A stretch of DNA of 64,000 bases from Cruorifilaria tuberocauda. Lineage: Eukaryota > Nematoda > Chromadorea > Rhabditida > Onchocercidae. This document shows positions 26,854 through 40,029 of this stretch, piece after piece. The notes beneath the pieces were generated by a model that had not been told where the DNA came from, did not search any database, and worked only from the letters and a program-made list of their open reading frames with translations. A program made the translations under genes and the position numbers. Positions within the stretch are counted from its first letter, which is position 1; each line of letters begins with the position of its first letter. The stretch spans positions 186,001-250,000 of the forward strand of contig JABVXU010000012.1 in NCBI GenBank assembly GCA_013365365.1, read 5' to 3'.

Positions 26854-29475
26854 TTATTGCCACCTTAACAGAAGTATAACAAGAAAAATGAAGAATGTTG
26901 ATTGCAGCGGGTCGTTAGTGATAACAGCAGCACCACTAGTGATAACACGTCGTCGCTTGCTTATCATCCAGCCATCATCCATCGATTCTGATTCCATCAT
27001 CAATTCCTCACTATCGAAGTTATCGTTTTCGGTTGTCCATTGCTCTAATGTTTCCTCATTAGTTTTCATCCGCTTGTCTTTATTCGGGCGTGTTACTATT
27101 TGATCTGGTTTCTTTTTATTCAAATAAATCCGTTGTGGACTTCCCTGCCCTGCTATCGCGCGGTAATCATCCGGTCCTTGCAGCCATACCGGCATCGATG
27201 ATTCACTTCTCACAGTATCTTCTAAAAACAGAAAATCCATTTCTTTTGGTCATCACTTCATTGTTATTAAAAATACTGTTTGGAAAGGTTTAAATATCCA
27301 AGTGAAAAGAACCAAGTGGATCGACAGGTCGATCATCGTAGGAATATTCATCGTCGTCGCCGTTGGTAGTATCCCAGCTTTCCGTATAATCGTTCTCCTC
27401 CGTTTTCGCTTCTTCAGTTGATGTGATCCTTTCTGTAACTGAAAGAGATTGCTATAAAAGAAAGTGAAGAAACAGTCTGAATTGATTTTTTAACTGATTG
27501 AAAGCTTCCTGTAAAAAGAAAAAATTGAAAACTTTCAATCATCTTGAAGTGATATTCTCAGTCATTGATAATCTAATTGCTGTAAAGAATGAATAAATGA
27601 TAATTAAGATGATAAAAATGACAGTAATGAACAATTTTTTTGGACCAATTACTCACAAGGCAGTTAAGAAATTCCAGTTTCATTAGTTATTTGGATACAA
27701 ACTATGGAATGATAAACTTTATATCGCAAATAACTTATAAAATGATAGACATACAGCGATAATAACTTATCGTTATATAGAGAAAATATTGGTTGTTGCT
27801 TTTGATAACTTTTAAAAAAAACAAAACAGAAAAGATATCTAAATTGAAATACCTAAAATTCAGCTTTTTTTCATTTTTTTTAGATTTATATGATTTGGTT
27901 TTATTTTTCTGTCAATCTTTCAGTTACATGTGTCATAGGTAATAACATTATTACATTTCTATTTAATAAGTCGGAAAGTTCCTTTACTAATCAATTTTTG
28001 AAGCTATTGGAATGATAACGGAAGCAACTGGTTGAAAGGCGCTTCTTTAAATAAAATTTATACGGCTGTGAATTGAATTAATTCATTGTATAAGAATTGA
28101 GGTATGGCCATCAGGCACAAATGAGGTGTGGATAAGATAAAGCTTTACAGATCATTAATTGATAAGAAATTGTTGCTGGATAGAGTGATTGATAGTATAA
28201 GAAGAAATGAATATTACAAATCACTTCGTTTCAACAAATTTAACGATTAAGAAGTAATTCACGAACGAATTACCGGTAAGATTATGTATAAATATAAGAA
28301 AAATGTTCGAGTAAAAGTAGCATTTCCGGTTTAGCAGGAAAGTTAAGCGGATGAAACCGTTAAATAGTTGATTAACTCACTTGGTTCTGTTGTTTCATAC
28401 ACTTTAGTGTATCCGAATTGTGACATTTCATCAGTTACATCGCCGGAAAGTTCTGCTGTTTGGACCGGTGATGACGATTCATATGTTCGGCGTTCAATTT
28501 CGAACCCTTCTCGTCCTGAATGATATGGAAAAGGTCGTTCGAAGCGACCGGTCGTTGACGTCGTCGTTTCAGCAACTTCAACATAATCGTTCAATTATAG
28601 AAAGAGGAAATGAGATTTCTGGAGAAAAAAAAATATTCGTTCTTTTTGTTTTGAAGAAATTAATATTGGAAGAGATCGATAACTGTTGAAACAATCATTC
28701 AATTCGTTTTCATTTCTATTCCAATCAATCGATCCTTTCTTTTTTTCTTTCAAGAAAGCAATCATATCAAAATTTTCTCTCTTATCAGTTCTTTTTTAAA
28801 GTTTTCCATTTTTTCTAATGCTATCAATTAAGAAAAATATCGAAATAATTGTCAATTAAACATTTAAATAACTATTATGCCTTTCTTCATTTATGTTGAG
28901 GTTATTGACTTTCTAAAATTTTGTTCAAACGGAATTTCTAAACTCAATGAAAAATTCAATGTTTTTTTGATGGATGGCTAATAGCACGTAGACTAAATAG
29001 ATTAAATCTTTTAAGAATCCTACTTAATCATTAATCTTCCAAGAAACACAATTTACATTCATACTTCATTCTCTTCTAATAAAACCTATCAAATAACGAA
29101 GATATAAGGTGATGTAGTAGAAATTATCACATCACTTACACCACCTACCGTAATGATTTATTTTTATAATTTTTAACATATTAACATGTATGAGAGCTTA
29201 AACTGATCTTCCTAGAATATATCGATGATAAGCTGTAGAAATCAATTCGACGTACCAGCGTACTGGCATCGATCTCCATAATAAATGTTAAGCAAACAGA
29301 GACATGTGTGTATCGATGGATCGTCAACTAAGTATGCGCAAAATCCACCATTTAGACATTTGATGCGACATTCGCTTTGTGGGTTGACAAATGCTTTCCG
29401 TTGTTGTCCCGATACAGTCCAATGTGCACTGATACTGTACATTGAAGTATACAGTAAGACGGATATTATTCTCAT
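26854..29475 (-). CDS. Secreted or membrane-anchored protein with a single EGF domain
   Basis: Four exons: 29,475-29,256; 28,575-28,381; 27,438-27,313; 27,221-26,854; in phase, 302 residues. The ATG lies directly on a TTTTTTAG acceptor. Residues 1-~20 (MRIISVLLYTSMYSISA) look like a signal peptide. One EGF domain follows, with six cysteines (C-x3-C-LNGG-x-C-x11-C-x-C-x8-C) ending YGDRCQY, close in spacing to soluble EGF-type growth factors. After it come a Thr/Ser/Glu-rich segment, an acidic stretch (NGDDDEYSYDD) and a basic KRRR. The protein ends in a short hydrophobic tail (STFFIFLVILLLRWQ), which could be a GPI-attachment signal or a short membrane anchor. It may be an EGF-receptor ligand such as LIN-3, but the long gap between EGF and tail is unlike LIN-3, so I leave it unnamed. 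The weakest junction is the exon 2 acceptor (TTGAAG). Confidence 0.72.
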
Positions 29476-32400
29476 CTAAAAAACTTTTAATCCAAAAATG
29501 TAAAATGGATGAGTCCTATAGAGGCGTTTCTAATCACGAAAGCAAGAACATCTTTGTATTCGAAATGCAAACTTTTCTAATATAAATTACTTAGACTACA
29601 ATTTTATTCGCTGCACGAAGTCAGAACAAATTTTAAGAGTAAATTGAAATAAATTGGAAGCGAAAGTAAGAAAGGGAAAAAAGTTTTTTCAGGAATCAAC
29701 TTGCTGACTTTTATTTCTTACAGCAAGGAATAAGACATCAAATTATGCGGATAGCGTTTGTAAGAAGCTCTCGTCAGTTAACCTTTGAACGAGAAAGTCA
29801 CATGTGTATAAAACTTGGAAAAAAAGATCAAATCAGTCGGAAGCCTGAGCACCACAAATTCACTAAATACATCTAGAAGTTCGAATAAATTATTTTTTCA
29901 TTTCTACGAAAATAACAAAACTTTCAAATAAACTGTGCTTTTATGACAAATCGGCTGATTAAAAAGGAATGAATTTTTACTTTTACTTATCGAAAATGCT
30001 AAAAAAAAACTTTTAAAAGTTGCAAAAGTAAAACGAAAAACTTTACCATCAATTGAAATTTGACAAGAAGGTTTGACTCCGCACGCTGAACAATTAAACA
30101 TTGCAAAATTAAATTGCTAAAGGTGAAAGGTTTTGGGAGGAAAGCAAGAAAACAAAAAAGCTCTGTAAAATTTTCTCGCATGCAACAAATTCAAAAAAAT
30201 TCTTTTGTATTCTTTATCTTCCGTGTTATTAAGACAGTGTAAGGAAAATAATGGGAAGCTTATTTCGAATACCAATTCTGGCATTTAGCATTTAGTTTGA
30301 AACTAATTGTTGATGTCAAAATGATTTTTGTGATAACAAAAAATTTCAAAAAAGAGAAATTAAAAACATTTATTAAAAACATTCAATTTAAAGGAGTGCT
30401 AAATTACAGTTATTCCTTTAAATCTTAATCAGTTTTTTCTTTTATCTTTCTCTTTCTCTCAAAAATAAAGAGAAAGAGGACAAGGAGAGAAGGATTGAAA
30501 CTGCAGTTATTTCTAAGTGTTAATTACATTTTATGGATAAATGAATTCCATTATTCTATTAATATTTATTAAAGTACATGTATATATTGATTTGTTTGAA
30601 GGAGAGTAAATATCACCGGATTTCCCCTGGAAATTTCATACCATTTGTTGAAGGGAAAAATTGTGGATGGAAATTTGTTTCTTCCGAAAATCATCCAGTT
30701 CTGACTCGAAAAGAAAACAAACGGACAGATATTCTTTTTTTCTTCAAATTAAATTGTAGAAGATACAAGTTTTATGAAAAAAGAAGAAAGCAGAAGGATA
30801 AATACCAAAGATTAATATAATGGACTTGTGATAAATCATTTAACAATATATTATCAAACGATTTCATTGTGCTGCTTGCACTATCGTTAACCAATCAGTC
30901 TTAATGAATAGCATTAATTTCGAGTAACTAATACGCTCCCTCTCAAATGGTCACTTAAATTCTATGATAGTTAAATGATCATTACGTTGACGAAAGGATC
31001 TTAATGAAATGATTTTTGTTGTTTAAATGTTTGTGTAAATAGCAAATCTTGAAGGCGTTTTTTGACTTTGGCATTTTTGAAAGTTCTGAGAATAATTTTA
31101 AATAAATGAAGCAAAATTTTTCAATTTCTTAAAATCATAGGAGTTAAATCTTTCTGAATATGCGTGAAGATTAATATGTGACTAATTATTTAATATTACT
31201 ATGATTTAAATTGGTCCTCTTTTGAGAATTTATATCGAATATCTCATATAGAGGTTATAAGATTATCAATCCCTGCTCTTTACACATTTAATATAGCAGA
31301 TATAATTAATTATCATATTAAATTAATCGCTAACAATCTGATTTTACTTTTACCGTTACCTTTATCTTTTAAAACTTTGTATTGTCGTTAATCTTACCAA
31401 AATGAGTTATGGAATATTATAACATAAGTGTTTATTTCTTACCTTTATTATATTTTCCATATATTTATACCACTATTGTTACTGCTCTCGCTACTCTATC
31501 ATTATTAATTAAAATATTACTACTATTTGAATTATTGGAGTTACTGGATTATGATGAGAACATGATTATTAATATTCCATAGTATATAAGATTTAATTTA
31601 CTGTCTAATAGAAATATATATCGCTACAAACATTTGGATGATTGCTTAAGAAGAGAAGAATAAGTGAAATAGGCGAGACAGAATGATATTGCATTGTTAA
31701 TGAAAATAGTGAAGACAATAACGACAATAGCAGCAACAATAACCACAAAACCAATACAACTAATGTTGTAGTTGCAAAGATGGCAAAGAAGTAACAATAA
31801 CTGTCATTGTGGAAACGTCGCAAGGATAAATGTTGATGCTTACAGTTTGATGAGCTTCAGGAAGTGAAGCTTGAATATTTGATGAGCTATCGCCTTTTCT
31901 TCATCTTTCCTCTTCCGTCATCACTTGTTAATGAAGCTTTCATTCCACTTTCAAATCATTCACCGATAGTTAATTGTGGCAGTGATTGCTGTAATGCGTC
32001 ATTAATCTATCCCACTTCTTAATACAACAAAACATGACAGCACAGCGATGATCGCAGCATAAAAGTGTTCGAAAAATATCTCAGAAGTGGATGGAAGATG
32101 TAATGTAAGCCAGAAGGAAGAGATGGAACGGACAGAATGGATGGAATATTGTTGTTGTTGTTGGCTAGCCCTTCGATGGACAGCTGTTGGGACTTTCTTC
32201 CCATTTTATCACTGTCTGATCACTTGGATCAACTCATATAAAATCATTTTGCACATCTAGCTTCTTTATATAATGCTTAACTGAAACACTATTCAGTTTA
32301 TAAGCTAAGGTAACTGGGGAAATTGGGTCAGGAAAGTTGATTACATGAAGTTAGGTTAAGTTTATCACCTTTGCTTTCATTTCGTTTATGCGATGGACAA

Positions 32401-35400
32401 TTTGTTTGATGTTTTCAGTAAATCATTTGATTGGTGCTATTTCTAGCACATATTTCACCTTTTAACAACAAACTTACGTGTATTCTAATTTCATATATTC
32501 AATTACATTCAGCAAAAAGAGTTCGGAAGTTTTAAAGGAATTCGATGTAACCAAACATTAAAATTGAAATAGGAGAGAAAAGGATTTCATTATCATTAAT
32601 TTCGAATTCTTAGATTGCTTTTCATTCTTCTCTTCCTGATATTCTTCCCCTCTTTTCTTATTCTTCGATTTGAAATTTTTGAAATAAAAATGAACGAGGA
32701 TGAAATTAACCAAACAAAACAATGGTGGAAGTGAAAATATTAATAAATGGATGACGATAAAAACAACAGGTGCTTCAGTATCGAATGGTACGAATATTTT
32801 ATCACTCACATGGTTTTATTGAATTTTCCCTTCGAATCTTTCAGCAACAGTGATTCCTTCTCATTATCAAATTATTTTTTTAATTTTCATCTTCCACTTT
32901 CTTTCCTTTTCTTTTCGAAACATTTTGAAGAAAAAATTTTTTTTATTTTAATTTTTGCAAAATTTGAGTGAATTTGTAGCAGTGATTGTAGTGGATTATT
33001 TAATAATGCAAATTATTACCTAAATATTAACTTCTTATTACCGTTTTTTTCGTTTGCTTGCTGACTTTTTCAAATAATTTTGAGTTTTTATTAGAAATTA
33101 AAAACTAATTTATACATTAATGGAAGAAGGAAAGAGAAATAAAACTAATTGAAAAGTGATGAACTCTATGTAAATTCTCGAAATATTGATCTGAAGAAAT
33201 GTGAATTGCAATATAATTTTACTTTTTCATTATTGAAGTCTTTAATTAATACTTTAATCAGGTGATACTCAATTGAAATGAGCTTACACTGATGGCAAAC
33301 ACTTGAAAATGCAAATTTTTTCTTCCGAAAAATTCGGAAGAAAAAAGAAAGATTAGTGCAAAATGAATTGAACTGGATGAACTCGAATGGATGAACTGAA
33401 CTCACTCGAAAAGCTATTAATTGTAAAACAAAGAGTTGAATCGGCACATTTTTCTTCTTCCTTCACCCGTTCCTCCCTTAAAATCTTTTTTTTGAAATTT
33501 AAAAATTTCATTTAAACTGCTCACTTTAAGATTGAATGAAAAGAAAAGGGATAATTTATACTTTCAATCTTTTTGAAACCGATTCATTTTTTGAGTTAAT
33601 CAATTCTAAAATTAATAATTTCTGTTTGATGAAGAAAATATCCAGTTTTTTCCTTTGCTAACTATTCTTTATATTCTAAGTCATTTTAAAAATAAAATTA
33701 AGACGTTGTTATCGATAATAACTGAAACTAACTTTGCAATTTCTTCTCATGAACCATTTATTCGTCGTTACTCACGAAAGTAACAAGTGGAAATTTTGAA
33801 ATGGTAATTTTCCTTATCATCAAACCTACTAATTTAATTTTCTTCTTAATTTTGTGAAGACATTATTTCCAAACAACAGCTTGATTTAAAAAAATGCGAC
33901 ATTTTCAGTGATGGTGTCGATGGCAATGACAGTAACAACGACACAATAATGATTACAATGATAATAAAAATAATTTATGATAATAATAATGATTCCGTCA
34001 TAGATAAGCTAAGAATAAAACTTTTCACTGATAATTTAAAGGGAAAATTTTCTTCTTCAATGGCAGTTAAGATTATAGGATTAAAGTTTTTAAACTAATC
34101 CATTGCAAAATAATATACGGAATGATAAGAAGTAATTCACAGTGATTACCTGCCGCTTACCATTTACCATTTTCATTAAAAGGAAGAATTCAAAGACGAA
34201 AAAACAATGGATAAACAGAATAATCAATAAATCAACGAATTAATCAATCAATTAATTGATGAGAAAAATGATGTGCTCCCATATTTAAAACATACATATA
34301 TCAGGTATGTATATTTTTCTAAAGATAAAATCAATGGATAATTATATATTGATTAAATCATAATCTGCTTTCGCAATTCCACATTATTCGGTCTAGCAGA
34401 TGACGAGAAGATAATGATAAAATAGATTTAAATTTAATCTTAATTCAACAAATATTTTAAATGCTTGATTTCTCACAAATTTATGCATTAACTTTGCTAG
34501 AAAATGCATTTGGAGAAAGTTCTAGTGAAATTAAGTGTTCCCTTATCACTGATAATACTAAATGTTTTATGTTATCTTAATTGCAACATTCTTGTTATAA
34601 TATACTTACAAGTTAGAAATAATTTAATCGAAATATTCGACTTTGATTTGTTATGAATATCAATCATACATTGCCTAGTCTAATTTCTGACGTCGACCGT
34701 TATCAGTTGTAGTTATTGAGATAAGCGAGATGATAAGCATTTATCAAAACAGTCTCATCTCTGCTAATTTCATTTTTTCTCTCTCAAATTCATGAACATA
34801 TCAATCATTCCTGAAATAAAATGGTACAAATCTTCAATAAACGCAGAAGATAAATTAGCAAATATGACTCATCGGCTGTAAAGATGCTTTCATTAATTAT
34901 TTCTATCGATTATTTCTCTTAAATGTATTTTTCTTAAATTTCCTTCAGTAATCATCTAAGCTTCTTACTACCACTTCCCCATAGATTTCCACTCGAGTGA
35001 TAACAACTGATAAATTCGTTATTTGAATATAACATTAATGTTATATCGTTAAAACTAGTTCGATGCATTCGAGAAATGGAAAAGAAAACTTCTGGTTTTA
35101 GAATATTTAGAAGAAATTACAAATTGTTGTGCGGTCTTGAAATCCTTAATAAAGCGAGTAGTTCTTCCATGAGTTGGCAAACAAATTAATCTAATTCTTT
35201 CATTTCAAATGAAATTCATGGAATCATTTTAATATCGTCCATAAATATGAAAATTAAATCAATCCAAGTCCAATAATAACAATAATATCATATTTCTAAT
35301 TTTCTACCATAATTATATTCAAATACTTAAATTATCTAATGAATCGCTAAGGGAGTAAATATCTTGAATAACGAAATCTCTTTGATCAAAATATTTGCGG

Positions 35401-38400
35401 AAAAGGAAATAAACTAGAAATCGATTTGATATTATTCGAAAAATGGCAAGGATAGGAAATTAAATTTAATAACATTTCTTTGCTCTCTTCTCTCTTTCTC
35501 TCAAAAATACCGTTTCTTTATTGACATCAAAAACTGATATGTTGCCCCGGGTCATTTTACTTCAATCCTGATATCGATGCTTGTAGAAAAAAAAGTAATC
35601 GATAAAATGAATTCTACCTAAATAAATTTGGAAAAGTAAAATTAATCCTAGCCGGCCAATTGGTTTAATGATAATATCTATATGATAAGTACAGAATGAA
35701 TTAAAGAGAAACAACGGAATTAGAGAGTTAGATATGAATCATTCTTCGAAATCAATTTCAAGGTTTAGCTTAATCTGAATAATTTTAGCTAATAAAATTT
35801 CAATACTCGGTGAGACTAAAAAGGTTTCTATTCATCAAATCATACTTTCAAATTTACCACTTTTTTTTAGTTTTTGCGATGCAAATGAGTAAATCCATTC
35901 CAAAGAATACTGAAAAAAGAGAATCGAGAAAGTTCAAATGAAAAAAGTTGTGTGAATTAAAATGAAGGAAAAGGAAATAAGAAATGATGAATGGATGAGT
36001 CGAAAATAAAAATGAACAGAGAAATAGAGATGGAGTGGACGGTGGCCATCCCACGGGAGTTAAATGCATGATTCAAATAAAAGTAAATTCTCTGAGAAGT
36101 CTCAGCAAGAAACTTACTTTTCTCATTTTAATTATTTCAGAAAAGACAAGCAAAAAAAACCAAAGTGCAATGAACATTTGATGGTCAAAAGGCTATCGCT
36201 AATTGTTTAGCAATGTGTCATTCACTTAAACTTCATTGATTAAACTCTATCTCATTCTTTTTTAAGAGTAAAAAATTCGTTTTAAAATTTGCAAAACTCA
36301 TTTCATAATTATTTAAAAGGTTAGGTCGACGAAAATAGAATTACATGAAGAGCGAATAACAGGCGGCGATATATATTTATATTAATTTATTTGCGTTTTC
36401 TCTTTTCAACTTTTTATATCGGAAAGTTCCGAGAAATTGTCTTGCAGAAATTGTAAGGCTTGAAAAGATGTCTGGTTGATTCGAATGAAATCTGTGGAAA
36501 GGTTGAAGGATGATGACAGATTAGATTACTGACAGTTAATAATTGGTTTAAGCAGTTTAAGCAGTTGAATGGTAGAGAATGGAAAAAGTTTGAATGATCA
36601 GAATTGATCAGAACATTCTGGAAAGATCGAAGAAGCAAATAGTTTAATCGAGCAATCTCATTGATTCTTTTTGATCATTTTTCTATCAATGACAGCAGAA
36701 ATTTTTCCAATTCTAAATTAAATGCGAACTAAAGATAACAAATTTGCACTTTAAATATATTGGACTTTCTATATGTATTCTGTTTTTTCAATTTTTAAAA
36801 TATTTTTTACTTTAATTCATACAAATATGAATTAAGAATGAGGAAATGAGGAAGAAACAGTCAGCACAATTTGAAAGCATGAAAATCAAAATTGAGAAGA
36901 TGAGAAAATTAATAACAAAAACAGTGAAAGTCACCGATCAAAAATGAATTATGATAAACAAAAAAACGTATTGTTCTCAGTCTAAAAATTTATAGGAAGC
37001 AAACCAGGTGTTCTTTCAAAGTATGAAATGGGAAAAATACATACCGTAATGGGATGGATGAATGATTTTCCGGAAAAACAATGATTTTTGAAGTTATTTT
37101 TTGCGAATCAGAAAGGAACGAAAAAATGATAAGCCCTATGAATGAATTATATTTTAATCTACCGAAAATTCCCAATAGTTTCATCCTTTCTATATTTTGA
37201 TTGGAAAATCGGATTAGGTTTTCTCGACAGCTCAACGATTTATCACTAAGCTATGGCTCAGTCCTATCCGATCAGTAACTTTTGAGTTAATTTTCACATT
37301 GTCCAAAATATCTATGCTGAAATCATATTGTACATGCAACAGTTTCACCGTAATCTTTGCCTTTTATCATCTTATCGAACATAATCAGTGATAAATATGA
37401 TGAGGAAATAATCAAATCCTTAGAAATAATCAATTTTTGCCCGATTTTTGGACAAGAGATCGAGGAAATTTAAGCTTTTAAAAAATGTTAAATGAGACAG
37501 GAGCGGCTAAGTGTCTAAGTTAAACAGAACGGACGCCTGTTCACTCGATCCTTCCAGAAAAACGGTCGATTTGCGGTGAAATGAGATGAAATGACAGTGA
37601 AATAGACAGTTGCCACAACATTCCTTAAGATGTTTAGCTGAATTAGTGAAAAGCATCAAAGGAATAGTACCGCGTTTCAACGTGAAATTGTAATAGAGAA
37701 ATTGTGGTACTTGTAGAAGCTAAGATGAAATAACGTGAGCGAAGGTAAAGCAGAGAGGTTGCTATAAGCTTTGTCAGGTTTTAATTTCTGCTTGGATCTC
37801 TAGGAATCATCGCAATTAAATTATTTTGGTAATGAGTGAAAATTCTGGAGTTGTCGGTCATTCTTAGACCACGCTAATTTCAGAATTTCAATTGTTTCTT
37901 TTGTGAAACAGCTATCGTTTTCCATTCCATTATGGAAATTCTATTCTGAAAAAGAATAAGAAATATTCAGGGACGGAACAATCAACCGAATAGTTAACAC
38001 TAATAAAAGCAGATGATGCTTCTATTTCGATAATTTATTTCGCTAAATCATTTCAGAAATATATGATACTAAATCATTCACCTCACGTCCGGCTGTTGAC
38101 ATAACAAGATGAAAAAGAGAAGCGGAAAACTGTATAATTGATTTTGAGAAATCTTGGATAACGAAGAAATGTACTGAATTGAATAGGATAATTTTTATAA
38201 ATTATTATGCTATTTTCTTTTTAATGCAAAAAAAAATTCAAAAATAAGTTTAATCACCGACAAATTTGATATTGAGAAAGTTTTTAAACTTATTATGAAG
38301 GTCATGTAGAAAAAAGCAAGGTGAATAAAAGGGCAACAGTATCTCCATAATTCATACGAGTTTTAAAATATAACAAGCGCTTTCTTATTAGTTTAACCTG

Positions 38401-38904
38401 CTCAGCTATCTAATTGATTTATACTTATATATATTATTTTGGTAGAAAGGGAAGGAAGTACAATGAAGTATAATAATCAAAGAAAATTTTATTTATTAAT
38501 TCTTTCCACAGCAATATGTGAAAAGGAATCTAATGCTTTTTAAAGATATTTTTTATATGAGAATTTACATATTTGATACAATATTGCCCGTATAAAGATA
38601 TCGAACAATGGAACAAAATTTAACTTTTTTGGATCTTGTTTCTATTTTCATCCTTTCATAAATTTTGAAAGTATAAAAACCATGAAAAGTGGCTTAGTTG
38701 CAAATTTTGTTTTGTTTTGGTATTCGATAATAAGATTTTAAAAATCATGATTGCATAAAATTCTTTTCTGATGAAAGAGGAAGGATTCCTCTCAGGATCA
38801 CATTTCTCTTCAAATTTCAGATCATATTTTCACTTTTCAACTGATTTACAAAGCGCCAAGACTTCAATTAAAAGAGATAAAGTCGAGAAGCAGCTATAGT
38901 TCTG
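29476..38904. other. 9.4-kb intergenic region with no supported gene
   Basis: Open frames are short and low in complexity. I see AT-rich simple sequence, short runs of CAA/GAT-type trinucleotides near 31,700 and 33,900-34,000, and a small hairpin near 30,450-30,480, but no protein domain, tRNA or transposon. Upstream regulatory sequence for the EGF-domain gene may lie at the left end, and the cadherin 3' UTR at the right end. Confidence 0.5.
38488..38497 (-). terminator. Candidate polyadenylation signals of the cadherin gene
   Basis: Two overlapping AATAAA hexamers on the minus strand, about 410 bases after the cadherin stop. Chance occurrence is likely in this composition. Confidence 0.25.
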
Positions 38905-40029
38905 CTAATTCTGTTGCTTCTTCATATCCAATAAAAGTTCGCTGAGTGGCTGAAATGCAGGTATCGGCTGAGAATTAATCGCATTGGCCTGCAAATAAAT
39001 TATACCCTTTTTACTTTTGTTTTTTTATATATTTTTGCATATAATCCACATAATTTCACTAAGAATAGAATCAACTAACGTTAAATGAGGAAATGTTGAT
39101 TGAGCTGTTTGATGTGAAACAAACATTCATCCGGCTTGCCGGACTCAAAATTTCGTCTATTTTAGCATAAATTAAATCATTAATTTCTGGATCACTGTGT
39201 ACTTCATCTGTATAAATCGTAAAAGGTTTTCTGGATGAGCCTTGATTCGATTCGAAATACTGCAAAAGAAAAAAACCGAGATCTGAATTGGAATTAAGCA
39301 GTGGAACTGCAAGATTCATCAGAGTGTTAACTTGAACTGTTATCTGATTTGATAAGATCATATGAGACCGAATAAAGATTTTTAGTCCATCCTTCAATCT
39401 ATATATTAGGAAATCCTAATCAGTGTTTCACCTTATTTGGTGTCACTCCAACTTGATTTAGATAATCAGTGACTGAACTTGTGACCGACATATCGTCCGG
39501 ATCAATACCTGAATCAGGCACTGAATATGCTGCGGAATAACTTCTCATTTGCATTTCCATCGGTCTAAAGAAATTTTTTTGGTGACTACGCAAAATAAAT
39601 TTGATAGCAAATAAAGACCTTCAAAGATATCGAAAAAAGTTTAATTTCCAACTAATTTAACAAAATAAAATGGTACGATTTGTTATATGAGATATCCCTA
39701 AAATTTAAGTTTATTTCGATTCGATACTCGTTAAAAAACCATTTTTTCAGTTTTGTATTTTTGTAATTATTATCAATTATCAAACAAAAAACTTACGATT
39801 TAAAGCCAATTTTCGCAGAGCTATTATTGATATGAGTGGAAGAAGAGGAAGAATTCTGCAAAAGGTTAAAGATGAGGTTATGTTTTTTTGAATGATGCTG
39901 TCCAAAAAACTAGAAAATCAATACTTTAAATTTAGCATGAGGTGAAGAAGCAAGCGGAGTGAACTGCGTTTCATGTTCAATATGTAACGATGATCGGTTC
40001 ATGTCTTTTACTCTTTTACCGCTATAAAC
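38905..40029 (-). other. cdh-1: Cadherin cytoplasmic domain, exons 46-50
   Basis: Exons: 40,029-39,925; 39,855-39,797; 39,564-39,432; 39,259-39,080; 38,988-38,905. The tail has no beta-catenin-binding region of classical-cadherin type that I can see. It contains a Ser/Asn-rich stretch, a motif SGIDPDDMSVTSSV followed by DYLNQVGVTP, a helix-like DPEINDLIYAKIDEIL, and near the end IPAFQPLSELL. Dachsous tails carry comparable short motifs, including a C-terminal FQPL-type segment, but I quote that from memory. Confidence 0.78.

Noticed and set aside
30440..30480. Short CTCTTTCTCT / AGAGAAAGAG hairpin
   Set aside because: Low-complexity purine/pyrimidine tracts easily pair; the arms are only about 10 bp, so not evidence of a structured RNA.
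30578..30820. 80-codon plus-strand open frame in the gene-poor gap
   Set aside because: No recognisable family and a lysine-rich low-complexity end; isolated from any exon candidates.
37215..37260. tRNA-like A-box resemblance
   Set aside because: No cloverleaf, anticodon arm or matching B box can be drawn.
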